In this document: positions 54,195 to 62,555 of the stretch, in pieces
Layout: every line of letters begins with the position of its first letter
Numbering within the stretch: the first letter of the stretch is position 1
DNA from: Methylosinus sporium
GTDB taxonomy: Bacteria; Pseudomonadota; Alphaproteobacteria; Rhizobiales; Beijerinckiaceae
Direction: 5' to 3'
DNA length: 64,000 bases
NCBI RefSeq assembly: GCF_003113265.1
Contig: NZ_PUIV01000002.1
Location: 62,001 to 126,000 of the forward strand
Notes under the pieces: generated by a model
What the model was told of the DNA's origin: nothing
The model's database searches: none
Seen by the model: the letters and a program-made list of their open reading frames with translations, nothing else
Program-made: the position numbers and the translations under genes

Positions 54195-55226
54195 TCAGCT
54201 CGTTGCGAGCGCATTCTGCAAGGCCGTGAGGTCTTCCGGCAACTTACTCTCGAACATCAGCTCCTCGCGCGTCACCGGATGAGCGAAGCCGAGCGAGGCC
54301 GCGTGCAGCGCCTGGCGGCCGAGCGTCTCCACGGCGGCGCGGGCGGCAGGCGCGAGCAGCGCGGTCTTGGTCTTGAAGCCGGCGCCATAGGTCGCGTCGC
54401 CGATCAGAGGATGGCCGATATGGGCCATATGCACGCGAATCTGATGCGTGCGGCCGGTCTCCAGCTGGCAGGCCACGAGTGACGCAGGTCCGAAGCTCTC
54501 GACCAGCTCCCAATGCGTCACCGCCTCGCGGCCGCGCTCCTCGGGCACGACGGCCATTTTCTCGCGCTGCGTCGAGTGGCGGCCGATGGGCGCCTCGATC
54601 ACGCCATGGCGACGCTCAGGCGCGCCCCAGACGAAGGCGAGATATTCGCGCACCAGATGCAGCTTGCGGCCGTGATCCTCGAAGAGGCGCGACAGGCCCT
54701 TATGCGCCGCGTCGGTCTTGGCGACGACCAGCAGGCCGGAGGTGTCCTTGTCGATGCGATGCACGATGCCGGGCTTTTTGACGCCGCCTATGCCCGAGAG
54801 GCTCGCGCCGCAATGGGCGAGCAGCGCGTTCACCAGCGTCCCGGTCTCATGGCCATGGGCGGGATGCACCACCAGCCCCGCGGGCTTGTCGACGACCAGC
54901 AGATGCGCGTCTTCGAACACCACATTCAGCGGAATATTTTCTGGCTGCGGCTCGGCGGGCTCGGGCGGCGGCACGGTGAGGGTGACGGAATCGCCCGCGG
55001 CGAGGCGGCGGCTGGCGTCGCGCGCGGCGCCGCCGCCGATCGTCAGCCGCCCGTCCTCGATCAGCACTTTCAGCCGCGTGCGGGAGAGATGGGCGGCGAC
55101 GAGTTCCGGCCGCTCGGCGAGGAAGCGGTCGAGCCGCGCCCCCGCCGCCTCCGGCGGAACCTCGAAGGAGAACAGAATATCGTCTTCCTCTTCGATCAAA
55201 GTGATTTCTGCGGCGCCTTCGCGCAT
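54195..55226 (-). CDS. rluD: RluD-type 23S rRNA pseudouridine synthase
   Basis: A 343-residue pseudouridine synthase. An N-terminal S4 RNA-binding domain (RLDRFLAERPELVAAHLSR, near residue 33) precedes the catalytic domain with HRIDKDTSGLLVVAKT (catalytic Asp near 160). Such enzymes modify helix 69 of 23S rRNA. ATG 55226 has AGAAGGA upstream. Divergent from the flavoprotein gene, 70 bases away. Confidence 0.93.
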   Translation of the reverse strand: MREGAAEITLIEEEDDILFSFEVPPEAAGARLDRFLAERPELVAAHLSRTRLKVLIEDGRLTIGGGAARDASRRLAAGDSVTLTVPPPEPAEPQPENIPLNVVFEDAHLLVVDKPAGLVVHPAHGHETGTLVNALLAHCGASLSGIGGVKKPGIVHRIDKDTSGLLVVAKTDAAHKGLSRLFEDHGRKLHLVREYLAFVWGAPERRHGVIEAPIGRHSTQREKMAVVPEERGREAVTHWELVESFGPASLVACQLETGRTHQIRVHMAHIGHPLIGDATYGAGFKTKTALLAPAARAAVETLGRQALHAASLGFAHPVTREELMFESKLPEDLTALQNALATS

Positions 55227-55296
55227 GGATTTCCTTCTCATGCTGTCGGCGTGCTAACCAGCGCGCCTGTCCTCGATTTCGTATCGGAGCCCGACC

Positions 55297-56538
55297 ATCG
55301 CGCCCGCCCCATCCACGCCGAATTGCGTCATCGTCGGCGGCGGACCGGCCGGTCTCTTCGCCGCGGACCAGCTCGCGCAGCAGGGCGCGAGCGTCACCGT
55401 CTATGAGCGCAAGCCGAGCGCTGCCCGCAAATTTCTGATGGCCGGGCGCGGCGGCCTCAATATCACGCATAGCGAGCCGCTCGATAGGCTTATCGCCCGC
55501 TATGGCGAAGCCGCAGATCGGCTCGGCTCGATCATCCGCGCCTTTCCGCCGCAACGCTTGCGCGACTATTGCGCCGAACTCGGCGAAGAGACCTTCGTCG
55601 GCTCCAGCGGGCGCGTCTTCCCCAAGAGCTTCAAGGCCTCGCCGCTGCTGCGGGCGCTGCTGGCGCGGCTCGCCGCCAATGGCGTGCACATAGAAACGCG
55701 CGCGCGCTTCCTGGGCTTTGCGGAGAGCGGCGAGCCGCTGATCGAAGATGCGCAGGGCGCGCGGCGCGCCATCGCCGCCGATGCGACGATTTTGGCGCTC
55801 GGCGGCGCCTCCTGGCCGCGGCTCGGCGCCGATGGCGGCTGGGTCGAAATCCTGCGAGCGAAGGGAATCGAGATCGCGCCGCTCGCGCCCGCCAATTGCG
55901 GCGTGATGGTCGAATGGCCGGCGGAATTCCGCGCCGCTTTCGAAGGGACGCCATTGAAGACCATCGCTCTGCGCCATTGCGACGAGCGCGTCTTCGGCGA
56001 CATTGTGATCACGCGAACGGGCCTCGAAGGCGGCCCGGTCTATGCGCTCGCCTCCGGCCTGCGCCGCGCGATCGCGCGCGACGGCGCCGCGACGCTGCAT
56101 ATCGATCTGCGTCCGAGCGGCGCCGTCGAAGAGATCGCGCAACGGCTCGCGCGCCCGCGCGAAAAGCAATCGCTCGCGACCTTTCTGCGCAAAACGCTGC
56201 GGCTGACGAAGCAGGAGATCGCGCTGCTGCGTTTGTCCGGGCCATTGCCGCAGGAGGCCGGAGCGCTCGCCGAGCGCGTGAAAAACCTCCCGCTCGCCAT
56301 TGTCGGGACGGCTGGCCTCGAGCGCGCGATTTCCACCGCCGGCGGCGTGCGCTTCGCGGCGCTCGACGACGATCTGATGCTGAAAAAGCTTCCCGGCGTC
56401 TTCATCGCCGGCGAAATGCTGGATTTCGACGCGCCGACCGGCGGCTATCTGCTTCAGGCGAGCTTTTCGAGCGCTTTCGTCGCGGCTCGCGGCGCCGCGC
56501 GGGCGCTCGGCCTCGTCGGCCGGGGCGCGCATTTTTAA
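55297..56538 (+). CDS. HI0933-like FAD-dependent oxidoreductase, ATC start candidate
   Basis: A flavoprotein of the HI0933/BaiN family, 413 residues if started at 55297. The FAD Rossmann motif GGGPAG is at residues 14-19, KPSAARKFLMAGRGGLNITH near residue 43, and the C-terminal GGYLLQASFSSAF. No ATG, GTG or TTG lies in frame between the TAA at 55255 and the Rossmann motif. ATC 55297 has GGAG 7 bases upstream and is the best placed. The first in-frame ATG (55438) would delete the FAD-binding loop. Substrate is unknown. Confidence 0.85.
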   Translation: MAPAPSTPNCVIVGGGPAGLFAADQLAQQGASVTVYERKPSAARKFLMAGRGGLNITHSEPLDRLIARYGEAADRLGSIIRAFPPQRLRDYCAELGEETFVGSSGRVFPKSFKASPLLRALLARLAANGVHIETRARFLGFAESGEPLIEDAQGARRAIAADATILALGGASWPRLGADGGWVEILRAKGIEIAPLAPANCGVMVEWPAEFRAAFEGTPLKTIALRHCDERVFGDIVITRTGLEGGPVYALASGLRRAIARDGAATLHIDLRPSGAVEEIAQRLARPREKQSLATFLRKTLRLTKQEIALLRLSGPLPQEAGALAERVKNLPLAIVGTAGLERAISTAGGVRFAALDDDLMLKKLPGVFIAGEMLDFDAPTGGYLLQASFSSAFVAARGAARALGLVGRGAHF

Positions 56539-56701
56539 AAACGACCATCTGTCGAGCGAGGCCGCCGCAGTCGATTATTCTTCTGAGAGCGCCTGTCGCG
56601 ACAAAGCGCAGCCTATCGGCAAAACGCGCGATTAAGCCTATTGCGTCTATAGGAATTATAATCTTTAATGCCGAATAAGGTTTCGAATGCGGGAGCTTTC
56701 C

Positions 56702-57430
56702 ATGACAGCTGCGGCAGCACAATCGCTTATTCTCGGACGAGAGCCCATCGCGGCGACGCCTAATATCCGCGCCGCCCAATCTCTCTTGATCCCCAATGGC
56801 GACCGTCAGAATTATCCGGTGCGAATCGCCGCCATTCTCGCTTACGCGTTGCTGCTCGGCGCGGCGTTGACCTTCTCCGCGCCGCAGAACGAGCCGACCG
56901 TCGAGGAGCCCTTGGAGCTGGTGGTCGTTCCCAGTCCGGCGGTCGATCAGCCGCCGCCCGAAGAGATTCCTCCGCCCGAGGAGCTCGACGATACGCCGCC
57001 GCCGCCGGAGGCGATCGAGCCCGTCGCGCCGATCGAGCCGCCCAAGCCGCCGGCCCCCAAGCCCGTTCCCAAAGTGGTGGAGAAAAAGCCGCCGACGCCG
57101 CGCCCGACCGCTGCGCCGCGCCAGGAGGCCGCGCCCTCTCAGGGCGTCGCCACCAACGCCAATGCGCAGCAATCCATCGCCGCCAATCAATTCCTCTCCT
57201 GTATGCAGCGCTCGGCGCGCAACGCCGCGCCCGACTCCCCCATTCCCAAGCACGGGCGCGTCGCCTATCGCGCCATCTTCGGCGCCAATGGCGCGATGAC
57301 CGGCTTCAACATCGTCTCCTCCTCCGGCAATCCCACGCTCGACGCCATTGCGACGCGGGTCGGCTCGCGGTGCGGATCATTGCCGGCGATCGGACGCGTC
57401 TTCGCCGTCAGCGGCGGCGTCGTCTTCTAG
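56702..57430 (+). CDS. tonB: TonB family energy transducer
   Basis: A 242-residue TonB-like protein with one transmembrane helix (about residues 41-59), a Pro-rich spacer (about 76-140) and a C-terminal domain containing GRVAYRAIFGANGAMTGFNIV. It transduces proton motive force from ExbBD to outer-membrane receptors. Cys167 and Cys224 in the C-terminal domain could form a disulphide, which is unusual. ATG 56702 has GGGAG about 7 bases upstream. Forms an operon with exbB and exbD. Confidence 0.88.
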   Translation: MTAAAAQSLILGREPIAATPNIRAAQSLLIPNGDRQNYPVRIAAILAYALLLGAALTFSAPQNEPTVEEPLELVVVPSPAVDQPPPEEIPPPEELDDTPPPPEAIEPVAPIEPPKPPAPKPVPKVVEKKPPTPRPTAAPRQEAAPSQGVATNANAQQSIAANQFLSCMQRSARNAAPDSPIPKHGRVAYRAIFGANGAMTGFNIVSSSGNPTLDAIATRVGSRCGSLPAIGRVFAVSGGVVF

Positions 57431-57474
57431 AGCGTTTCCAGCCGAAGCGGGCGCCGGTTCGGCGTTGGAAACGC
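57431..57474 (+). repeat. Dispersed repeat family B, copy 4
   Basis: GCGTTTCCA (57432-57440) and TGGAAACGC (57466-57474) form a 9-bp stem around GCCGAAGCGGGCGCCGGTTCGG. Directly follows the tonB stop, between tonB and exbB. Confidence 0.65.
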
Positions 57475-57557
57475 ATCAAAACAAAAGACTCTAACCAGAA
57501 CCGCGGCGAGTTTCCCGCTGCATACCGTCTCTCCGCTCGACCAAGGACGAAACCAAA

Positions 57558-58301
57558 ATGAGTGATCCAGCAATCGGCGCGGCCTCCGCCGCCGTCGCCC
57601 ACGCCCTCTCGCCGATCGAGCTTTTTTTGCAGGCGGATTCGATCGTCAAGACCGTCATCGTGCTGCTGCTGCTCGCTTCGGCCTGGGGCTGGGCCGTGAT
57701 CGCCGAAAAGCTCATTCGCTTGTCGCTGCTGCATCGCCGCGCCAGCGCGCTCATCGCGAGCGTTCAGAACGATCTTCCGGTGACGGAAGTGGCGCCGGCT
57801 TTCGCCGCCGCGCCGGCGAGCGATCCGCTCGCCCAGGTCTATAGAGCCGCGGTGGAGGAATATCAGCGCTCCGCCGATCTCGTCGCCTCCGAGGGCCAGC
57901 GCGACGCGCTGCAGGAGCGCGTGCATCGCGTCTCCGTGCTGGCCAGCGCCGCCGCGCTCGATCAGCTCCAGCAACGTCTGCCGGCGCTCGCCACCATCGG
58001 CGCCGTCGGGCCTTTCGTCGGCCTGTTCGGCACGGTTTGGGGAATTATGAACTCCTTCCAAGGCATCGCCGCTTCCAACAACACCAGCCTCGCCGTGGTC
58101 GCGCCCGGCATCGCCGAGGCGCTGTTCGCCACCGCGCTCGGCCTCGTCGCCGCTATCCCGGCGGTGGTCTTCTACAACCGCATCAGCGGCGACATCGGCG
58201 CTTACGGCAAGCGCGTGACCGCCTTCATCGGCGTCTTCGAGGTCGAGCTGTCCCGTCATCTGTCGCGCAAAGGGGAGCGTCATGGCCTTCGCGTTGCGTA
58301 A
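57558..58301 (+). CDS. exbB: ExbB/TolQ-type proton channel
   Basis: A 247-residue membrane protein of the MotA/TolQ/ExbB family with three transmembrane segments. The conserved motif [20 protein letters not shown] near residue 145 and the helix with [21 protein letters not shown] near 190 line the channel. The order tonB-exbB-exbD favours the Ton system, although TolQ is not excluded. Overlaps exbD by 20 bases. Confidence 0.88.
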   Translation: MSDPAIGAASAAVAHALSPIELFLQADSIVKTVIVLLLLASAWGWAVIAEKLIRLSLLHRRASALIASVQNDLPVTEVAPAFAAAPASDPLAQVYRAAVEEYQRSADLVASEGQRDALQERVHRVSVLASAAALDQLQQRLPALATIGAVGPFVGLFGTVWGIMNSFQGIAASNNTSLAVVAPGIAEALFATALGLVAAIPAVVFYNRISGDIGAYGKRVTAFIGVFEVELSRHLSRKGERHGLRVA

Positions 58302-58731
58302 GCACGATTCGGAATTCGATTCTCAGCCGATCGCCGACATCAACGTCACGCCGCTCGTCGATGTGATGCTCGTCCTGCTCATCGTCTTCATGGTCGCCGC
58401 GCCGCTGATGACCTCCGGCATTCCGGTCGATCTGCCGAAGGTGCAAGCCAAGCAGCTCAACGATCAGAAGCCGCCGATCGTCGTCAGCGTCGATGCGGGC
58501 GGAGGCTTCTTCGTCGACAAGCGCGAGGTTCCGGCGGACGGATTGCTCGCCGCGCTCAGCGAGGGTAGCGACAACAGCAAGGATCGCCGTATCCATGTGC
58601 GCGCCGACAAGACCGTGCCTTACGGGCGCGTCGTGGAGGCCATGGGGGCGATCAATTCCGCCGGCTACTCCAAGGTGGCGCTGGTCTCCGAGGCGCCGAC
58701 GGGCGGAGCGAAATCCGCCCCCGCGCCGTGA
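58282..58731 (+). CDS. exbD: ExbD/TolR-type biopolymer transport protein
   Basis: A 149-residue protein with one N-terminal transmembrane helix carrying the essential Asp27 in [16 protein letters not shown] and a periplasmic domain. It overlaps exbB by 20 bases, so it is translated by coupling. Together with ExbB it forms the motor for TonB. Confidence 0.9.
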   Translation: MAFALRKHDSEFDSQPIADINVTPLVDVMLVLLIVFMVAAPLMTSGIPVDLPKVQAKQLNDQKPPIVVSVDAGGGFFVDKREVPADGLLAALSEGSDNSKDRRIHVRADKTVPYGRVVEAMGAINSAGYSKVALVSEAPTGGAKSAPAP

Positions 58732-58789
58732 TCCGACTTCCGTTCGTTCTGCTCGCGGCGATCGGCTTCACACATCACGAGACACGGCC

Positions 58790-58818
58790 GTCATGGCCGG
58801 GACAAGCCCGGCCATGAC
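58790..58818 (+). terminator. Hairpin downstream of exbD
   Basis: GTCATGGCCGGG (58790-58801) pairs exactly with CCCGGCCATGAC (58807-58818) around ACAAG. The sequence is the common GGCCGGGACAAGCCCGGCC type of alphaproteobacterial intergenic repeat and may terminate the operon. No T-run follows. Confidence 0.6.
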
Positions 58819-58976
58819 GTTGCGGGGGTGAGGTTGATTGCAACATCGACCTGTTTCGAGCCGCCCCGACTTTTCTAAATCCTCGACTTTTTTCGCATCC
58901 TCGACTTGGCCCGACTACGGGTCGTCGGCGCAACCCCTCCCCAGGCGCGCCGGCGACCCGGCTTTTCGTTGGGACC

Positions 58977-59582
58977 TCAAAACGCCGTGCGGCGCTCCAG
59001 CGCTGCCGCCAGCGTGCCTTCGTCGAGATAATCCAGCTCGCCGCCGACCGGCACGCCATGGGCGAGGCGCGTGGTCTTCACGCCGAGCGGGGCCAGCAGA
59101 TCGGCGAGATAATGCGCCGTCGTCTGCCCATCGACCGTGGCGTTCACGGCGATGATCGCCTCGCGCACGGAGCCTTCGCTCACGCGCTGCATCAGGCTCG
59201 CAATGTTGAGCTCATTGGGGCCGACGCCATCCAGGGGCGACAGCACGCCGCCGAGCACATGATAGCGCGCCGCCAGCAGTCCGGCGCGCTCCAGCGCCCA
59301 GAGATCGGCCACCGTCTCGACAATGACCAGAATGCCGGCGTCGCGCCGCGTGTCGCGGCAGATGGCGCAGGGATCGCTGGTGTCGATATTGCCGCAGGTC
59401 GTGCAGGTGAGGATGCGCTCATGCGCGACGCGCATCGCCTCGCCGAGCGGGCCGAGCAATTCCTCGCGCTTGCGCATGAGATGCAGCACGGCGCGCCGCG
59501 CCGAACGCGGCCCGAGCCCGGGCAATCGCGCTAGCAATTGCACGAGCCGCTCGATCTCGGGTCCGGCGATGCGTTCGGCCAC
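58977..59582 (-). CDS. recR: Recombination mediator RecR
   Basis: A 201-residue RecFOR partner that helps load RecA on gaps. It has the N-terminal helix-hairpin-helix ([16 protein letters not shown] near 18), the zinc Cys4 motif [16 protein letters not shown] (residues about 57-72), the Toprim domain and the C-terminal Walker-like [12 protein letters not shown]. Directly follows ebfC. Confidence 0.96.
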   Translation of the reverse strand: MAERIAGPEIERLVQLLARLPGLGPRSARRAVLHLMRKREELLGPLGEAMRVAHERILTCTTCGNIDTSDPCAICRDTRRDAGILVIVETVADLWALERAGLLAARYHVLGGVLSPLDGVGPNELNIASLMQRVSEGSVREAIIAVNATVDGQTTAHYLADLLAPLGVKTTRLAHGVPVGGELDYLDEGTLAAALERRTAF

Positions 59583-59601
59583 TTTGTTTCGCTCGGAGCG
59601 A

Positions 59602-59925
59602 TCAGAACGGCAGCTTCAGCCCCGGCGGCAGCTGCAATCCGCCAGTCACTTCCTTCATCTTCTCGGCGAGCGTCTCCTCCGCCTTGGCGCGCGCCTGCGC
59701 ATGGGCGGTGACGATCAGATCCTCGAGAATGTCGCTCTCTTCTGGATTCAGCAGGCTCGGATCGATGGCGAGGCGCTGCAGCGCGCCTTTGGCGGTCATC
59801 GTCACTTTCACGAGCCCGCCGCCGGCTTCGCCTTCCACCAGAGTCTGGTCGAGCTGCCCTTGCAGCTCGGCCATCTTCGATTGCATGGCCTGCGCCTGCT
59901 TCATCAGTCCCATGAAGTCGAGCAT
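59602..59925 (-). CDS. ebfC: YbaB/EbfC nucleoid-associated protein
   Basis: A 107-residue DNA-binding dimer that flanks dnaX and recR in most bacteria. The N-terminus [20 protein letters not shown] and the [19 protein letters not shown] centre are diagnostic. ATG 59925 has AGGAGAG upstream; the frame to 59979 overlaps dnaX and is not needed. Confidence 0.94.
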   Translation of the reverse strand: MLDFMGLMKQAQAMQSKMAELQGQLDQTLVEGEAGGGLVKVTMTAKGALQRLAIDPSLLNPEESDILEDLIVTAHAQARAKAEETLAEKMKEVTGGLQLPPGLKLPF

Positions 59926-59950
59926 ATTTCTCTCCTCGCGCGGCGACGTT

Positions 59951-61768
59951 TCAGACGTCGTCCGGCTCCTCGTCGTCATAAGCCAATTCGGCGCCGGCCG
60001 TCGCGGCCTGCTCCGTCTCCTTGCCGCGCACGGCGACGATCTCCGCGCCGGGAAACTGCGCCAATATGCTCGCCACCAGAGGATCGGCCTCGATCCCGGA
60101 GCGCTTCTCGCTCTCGCGGGCCAATGCTTCCTCGCGCAGCGTCGGCGCGCCGCCGGCGGCGAGCGCCACCAGCCAGCGCGTCCCGGTCCAGTCCTGCAGC
60201 TTCTGCATCAAGAGCTGCGGAAGCCGCGTCGAGCCGCCCGGCGCCAGCTCGAACTCGATGCACCCCTGCTCGAAGCGCACGAGGCGAACTTCCGTCTCGA
60301 GCGCGATCTTCAATTGTATGTCGCGCTTCTCGCCCGCCAGGGCCACGAGCGCGCGGAAATCGGCGATTTTCACCTCCGCCGCCGGGGCAGGCTCCGCCGC
60401 GCGGCGCTGCGCCGGCGCTGCGCTGGTCGCGAGTGCCGAAGGCGCCGGCGCGAGCGCGACCGGGGGCCGCTCGCCGGGCGCCGCCGCGGGGGCCGCGCCG
60501 GGCGCGGGCCGAGGCGCGCCGCCCTGGCCGAAGCCGAGCTTGCGCAGCGCCTCCTCCGGCGAGGGCATTTCGGCGGCATGGGTCAGACGCACCAGCACCA
60601 TATCGGCGCTGGCGAGAGGACGCGGCGAGCTGCGCAGCTCATCGACGCCCTTCATCAAAATCTGCCACGCCCGCGTCAGCACGGAGATGGAGAGCGTCCC
60701 CGCCGCATCGCCGCCGCGGCGGCGCTCCTCCTCGGTCAGCGCATTGGATTGCGCAGCGTCCGGCGCGAGCTTCAGCCGCGTCACGAGATGGGTGAATTCG
60801 GCCAGCTCCAGCAGAACTTGCGCCGGATCGGCGCCGCCGTCGTATTGCTCCTGCAGCAGGGCGATGGCGGCGGCGATCTCGCCCTTCATCGCCGCCTCGA
60901 AGAGATCGATGACGCGCGATTTGTCGGCGACGCCGAGCATCAGCCGCAAATCCTGCGCGGCGATCGCGCCGCCGCCCGCCGCGCCATGGGCGATGGCCTG
61001 ATCGAGCAGCGACAGCGCGTCACGCGCCGAGCCTTCCGCCGCGCGGGCGACCATGGCCAGCGCCTCATCCTCGATCGTCACGCTCTCGAGATCGCAAATC
61101 TTGCGCAAATGCGCGGCGAGCAGGCCGGCGTCTATGCGGCGCAGATCGAAGCGCTGGCAGCGCGAGCGCACGGTGACGGGAACCTTGTCGATCTCCGTCG
61201 TCGCGAAGATGAATTTCACATGCTCGGGCGGCTCTTCGAGCGTCTTCAGCAGGCCGTTGAAGGCGGCCTTGGAGAGCATGTGCACTTCGTCGATGATGTA
61301 GACTTTGACGCGCGCCATCACCGGCCGATAGCGCGCGTTCTCGATGATCTCGCGAATATCGTCGATGCCGGTGTGCGAGGCGGCGTCCATCTCCAGCACG
61401 TCGGGATGGCGCGAATCGATGATCGCCTGACAATGCGCGCCGAGCGCGTCCATATGGATCGTCGGGCGATCCACCGCCGCGCGGCCGTCCTGCGCGGGAA
61501 GCTCGTAATTGAAGGCGCGGGCGAGAATGCGCGCGGTGGTCGTCTTGCCGACGCCGCGCACGCCGGTCAGCAGATAGGCCTGATGGATGCGGTTCAGCTC
61601 GAAGGCGTTCTCGAGCGTGCGCACCATCGGCTCCTGGCCGATGAGATCGGAAAAGCCGGAGGGGCGATATTTGCGCGCCAGCACGCGATAGGCGGCTTGC
61701 CCCTCGCGCTTGGCCTGCGGCTCGGCGGGAAACAGGGCGTCGGATGGCGCAGAATGCTCGTCGTCCAT
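59951..61768 (-). CDS. dnaX: DNA polymerase III subunits gamma/tau
   Basis: The clamp-loader ATPase, 605 residues. Walker A GVRGVGKTT near 71, DEVHMLS near 160, SRC arginine-finger motif near 210, and a C-terminal tau-like tail with an Ala/Pro-rich linker (about 405-475). The zinc-binding Cys cluster of E. coli is reduced to one Cys (HCQAI). It is the first of dnaX-ebfC-recR. A polymerase slippage site was not evident. Confidence 0.96.
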   Translation of the reverse strand: MDDEHSAPSDALFPAEPQAKREGQAAYRVLARKYRPSGFSDLIGQEPMVRTLENAFELNRIHQAYLLTGVRGVGKTTTARILARAFNYELPAQDGRAAVDRPTIHMDALGAHCQAIIDSRHPDVLEMDAASHTGIDDIREIIENARYRPVMARVKVYIIDEVHMLSKAAFNGLLKTLEEPPEHVKFIFATTEIDKVPVTVRSRCQRFDLRRIDAGLLAAHLRKICDLESVTIEDEALAMVARAAEGSARDALSLLDQAIAHGAAGGGAIAAQDLRLMLGVADKSRVIDLFEAAMKGEIAAAIALLQEQYDGGADPAQVLLELAEFTHLVTRLKLAPDAAQSNALTEEERRRGGDAAGTLSISVLTRAWQILMKGVDELRSSPRPLASADMVLVRLTHAAEMPSPEEALRKLGFGQGGAPRPAPGAAPAAAPGERPPVALAPAPSALATSAAPAQRRAAEPAPAAEVKIADFRALVALAGEKRDIQLKIALETEVRLVRFEQGCIEFELAPGGSTRLPQLLMQKLQDWTGTRWLVALAAGGAPTLREEALARESEKRSGIEADPLVASILAQFPGAEIVAVRGKETEQAATAGAELAYDDEEPDDV

Positions 61769-61828
61769 CTCGTCGCCCGGAGGAGGGTCCGCCCTTTGGT
61801 TAGCGCCGGGGCGGCGGCGCGAAAAGTG

Positions 61829-61929
61829 GGAGGCTGGACGAAGACCCGCCCGGAACTCGTTAGGGCTGCTTCCTTCCGGACCTGACCCGGTTGGCGAGTG
61901 GAGCGTCCACCGCCAACCTCCCGCGCCCT
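61829..61929 (-). ncRNA. ffs: Small signal recognition particle RNA (4.5S)
   Basis: On the minus strand the sequence contains GGTCAGGTCCGGAAGGAAGC with GCAGCCC, the conserved SRP domain tetraloop and Ffh-binding region. GGGAGG at one end pairs with CCTCCC at the other to close a rod of about 100 bases. It lies between dnaX and a phasin gene, a common place. End points are approximate. Confidence 0.92.
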
Positions 61930-61968
61930 ATGTGGCAAAACTCGCGCGCCGGCGCAAGAGCGCCTTTG

Positions 61969-62400
61969 CTAATGCTCCCCGTTGCCCGCCTCGCGCGCCT
62001 TGGCGGCGAGCTTCTCGGTCTGCTCGCTGATGTCGGCGACGATCTTGCCGGTCGCCTCCGTCGCCGCCTTGGTCGCCTGCTCGCTCGCGCTCTGGGCGGA
62101 GACGAAGGCTTCCTTGGCGAGATTGGAGCACAGCTCGCCGACGCGCGAGGCGCGGGCGAAGAAATCGCCATAGGCGTTGCGGTAGAATTCCGACTGCAAT
62201 TGCACGATGTCGTCGATCTTCTGCGCACGCATCAGCTTCTCGAAATAATTGCGGCTGTTGTCGAGCGATTGCTTGGAATAATCGGTCGCCTCCGCCGCTA
62301 TGGCGCGCAGGCTCTTGGCCGTCGAGCTGGTCGCCGTGTTGAAGGCGTCGAGCTGATATTTTCCGAGATCGCGAAAATCGTCGAAATTCAGATTGGCCAT
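61969..62400 (-). CDS. Phasin family protein
   Basis: A 143-residue amphipathic helical protein of the phasin type that coats polyhydroxyalkanoate granules. The N-terminus ANLNFDDFRDLGKYQLDAF and the heptad-rich helices up to AREAGNGEH match. GGGAGG lies before ATG 62400. The PHB link also fits the hbd gene at 43727. Type II methanotrophs accumulate PHB. Confidence 0.9.
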   Translation of the reverse strand: MANLNFDDFRDLGKYQLDAFNTATSSTAKSLRAIAAEATDYSKQSLDNSRNYFEKLMRAQKIDDIVQLQSEFYRNAYGDFFARASRVGELCSNLAKEAFVSAQSASEQATKAATEATGKIVADISEQTEKLAAKAREAGNGEH

Positions 62401-62555
62401 CGGATCCTCCCGGCGGGTCGTCGCACGGGGAGGCGATGCGCTCCGACGCGACGCGCGCGACTCTGCTCGCTGTGCGATTCTCGGCAATGCGCGCCGCGAG
62501 GGCAAATCGTGGAATCCACGTAATCGCGCTCGCGTTCGCGGCGCCCCGCGAGGGC

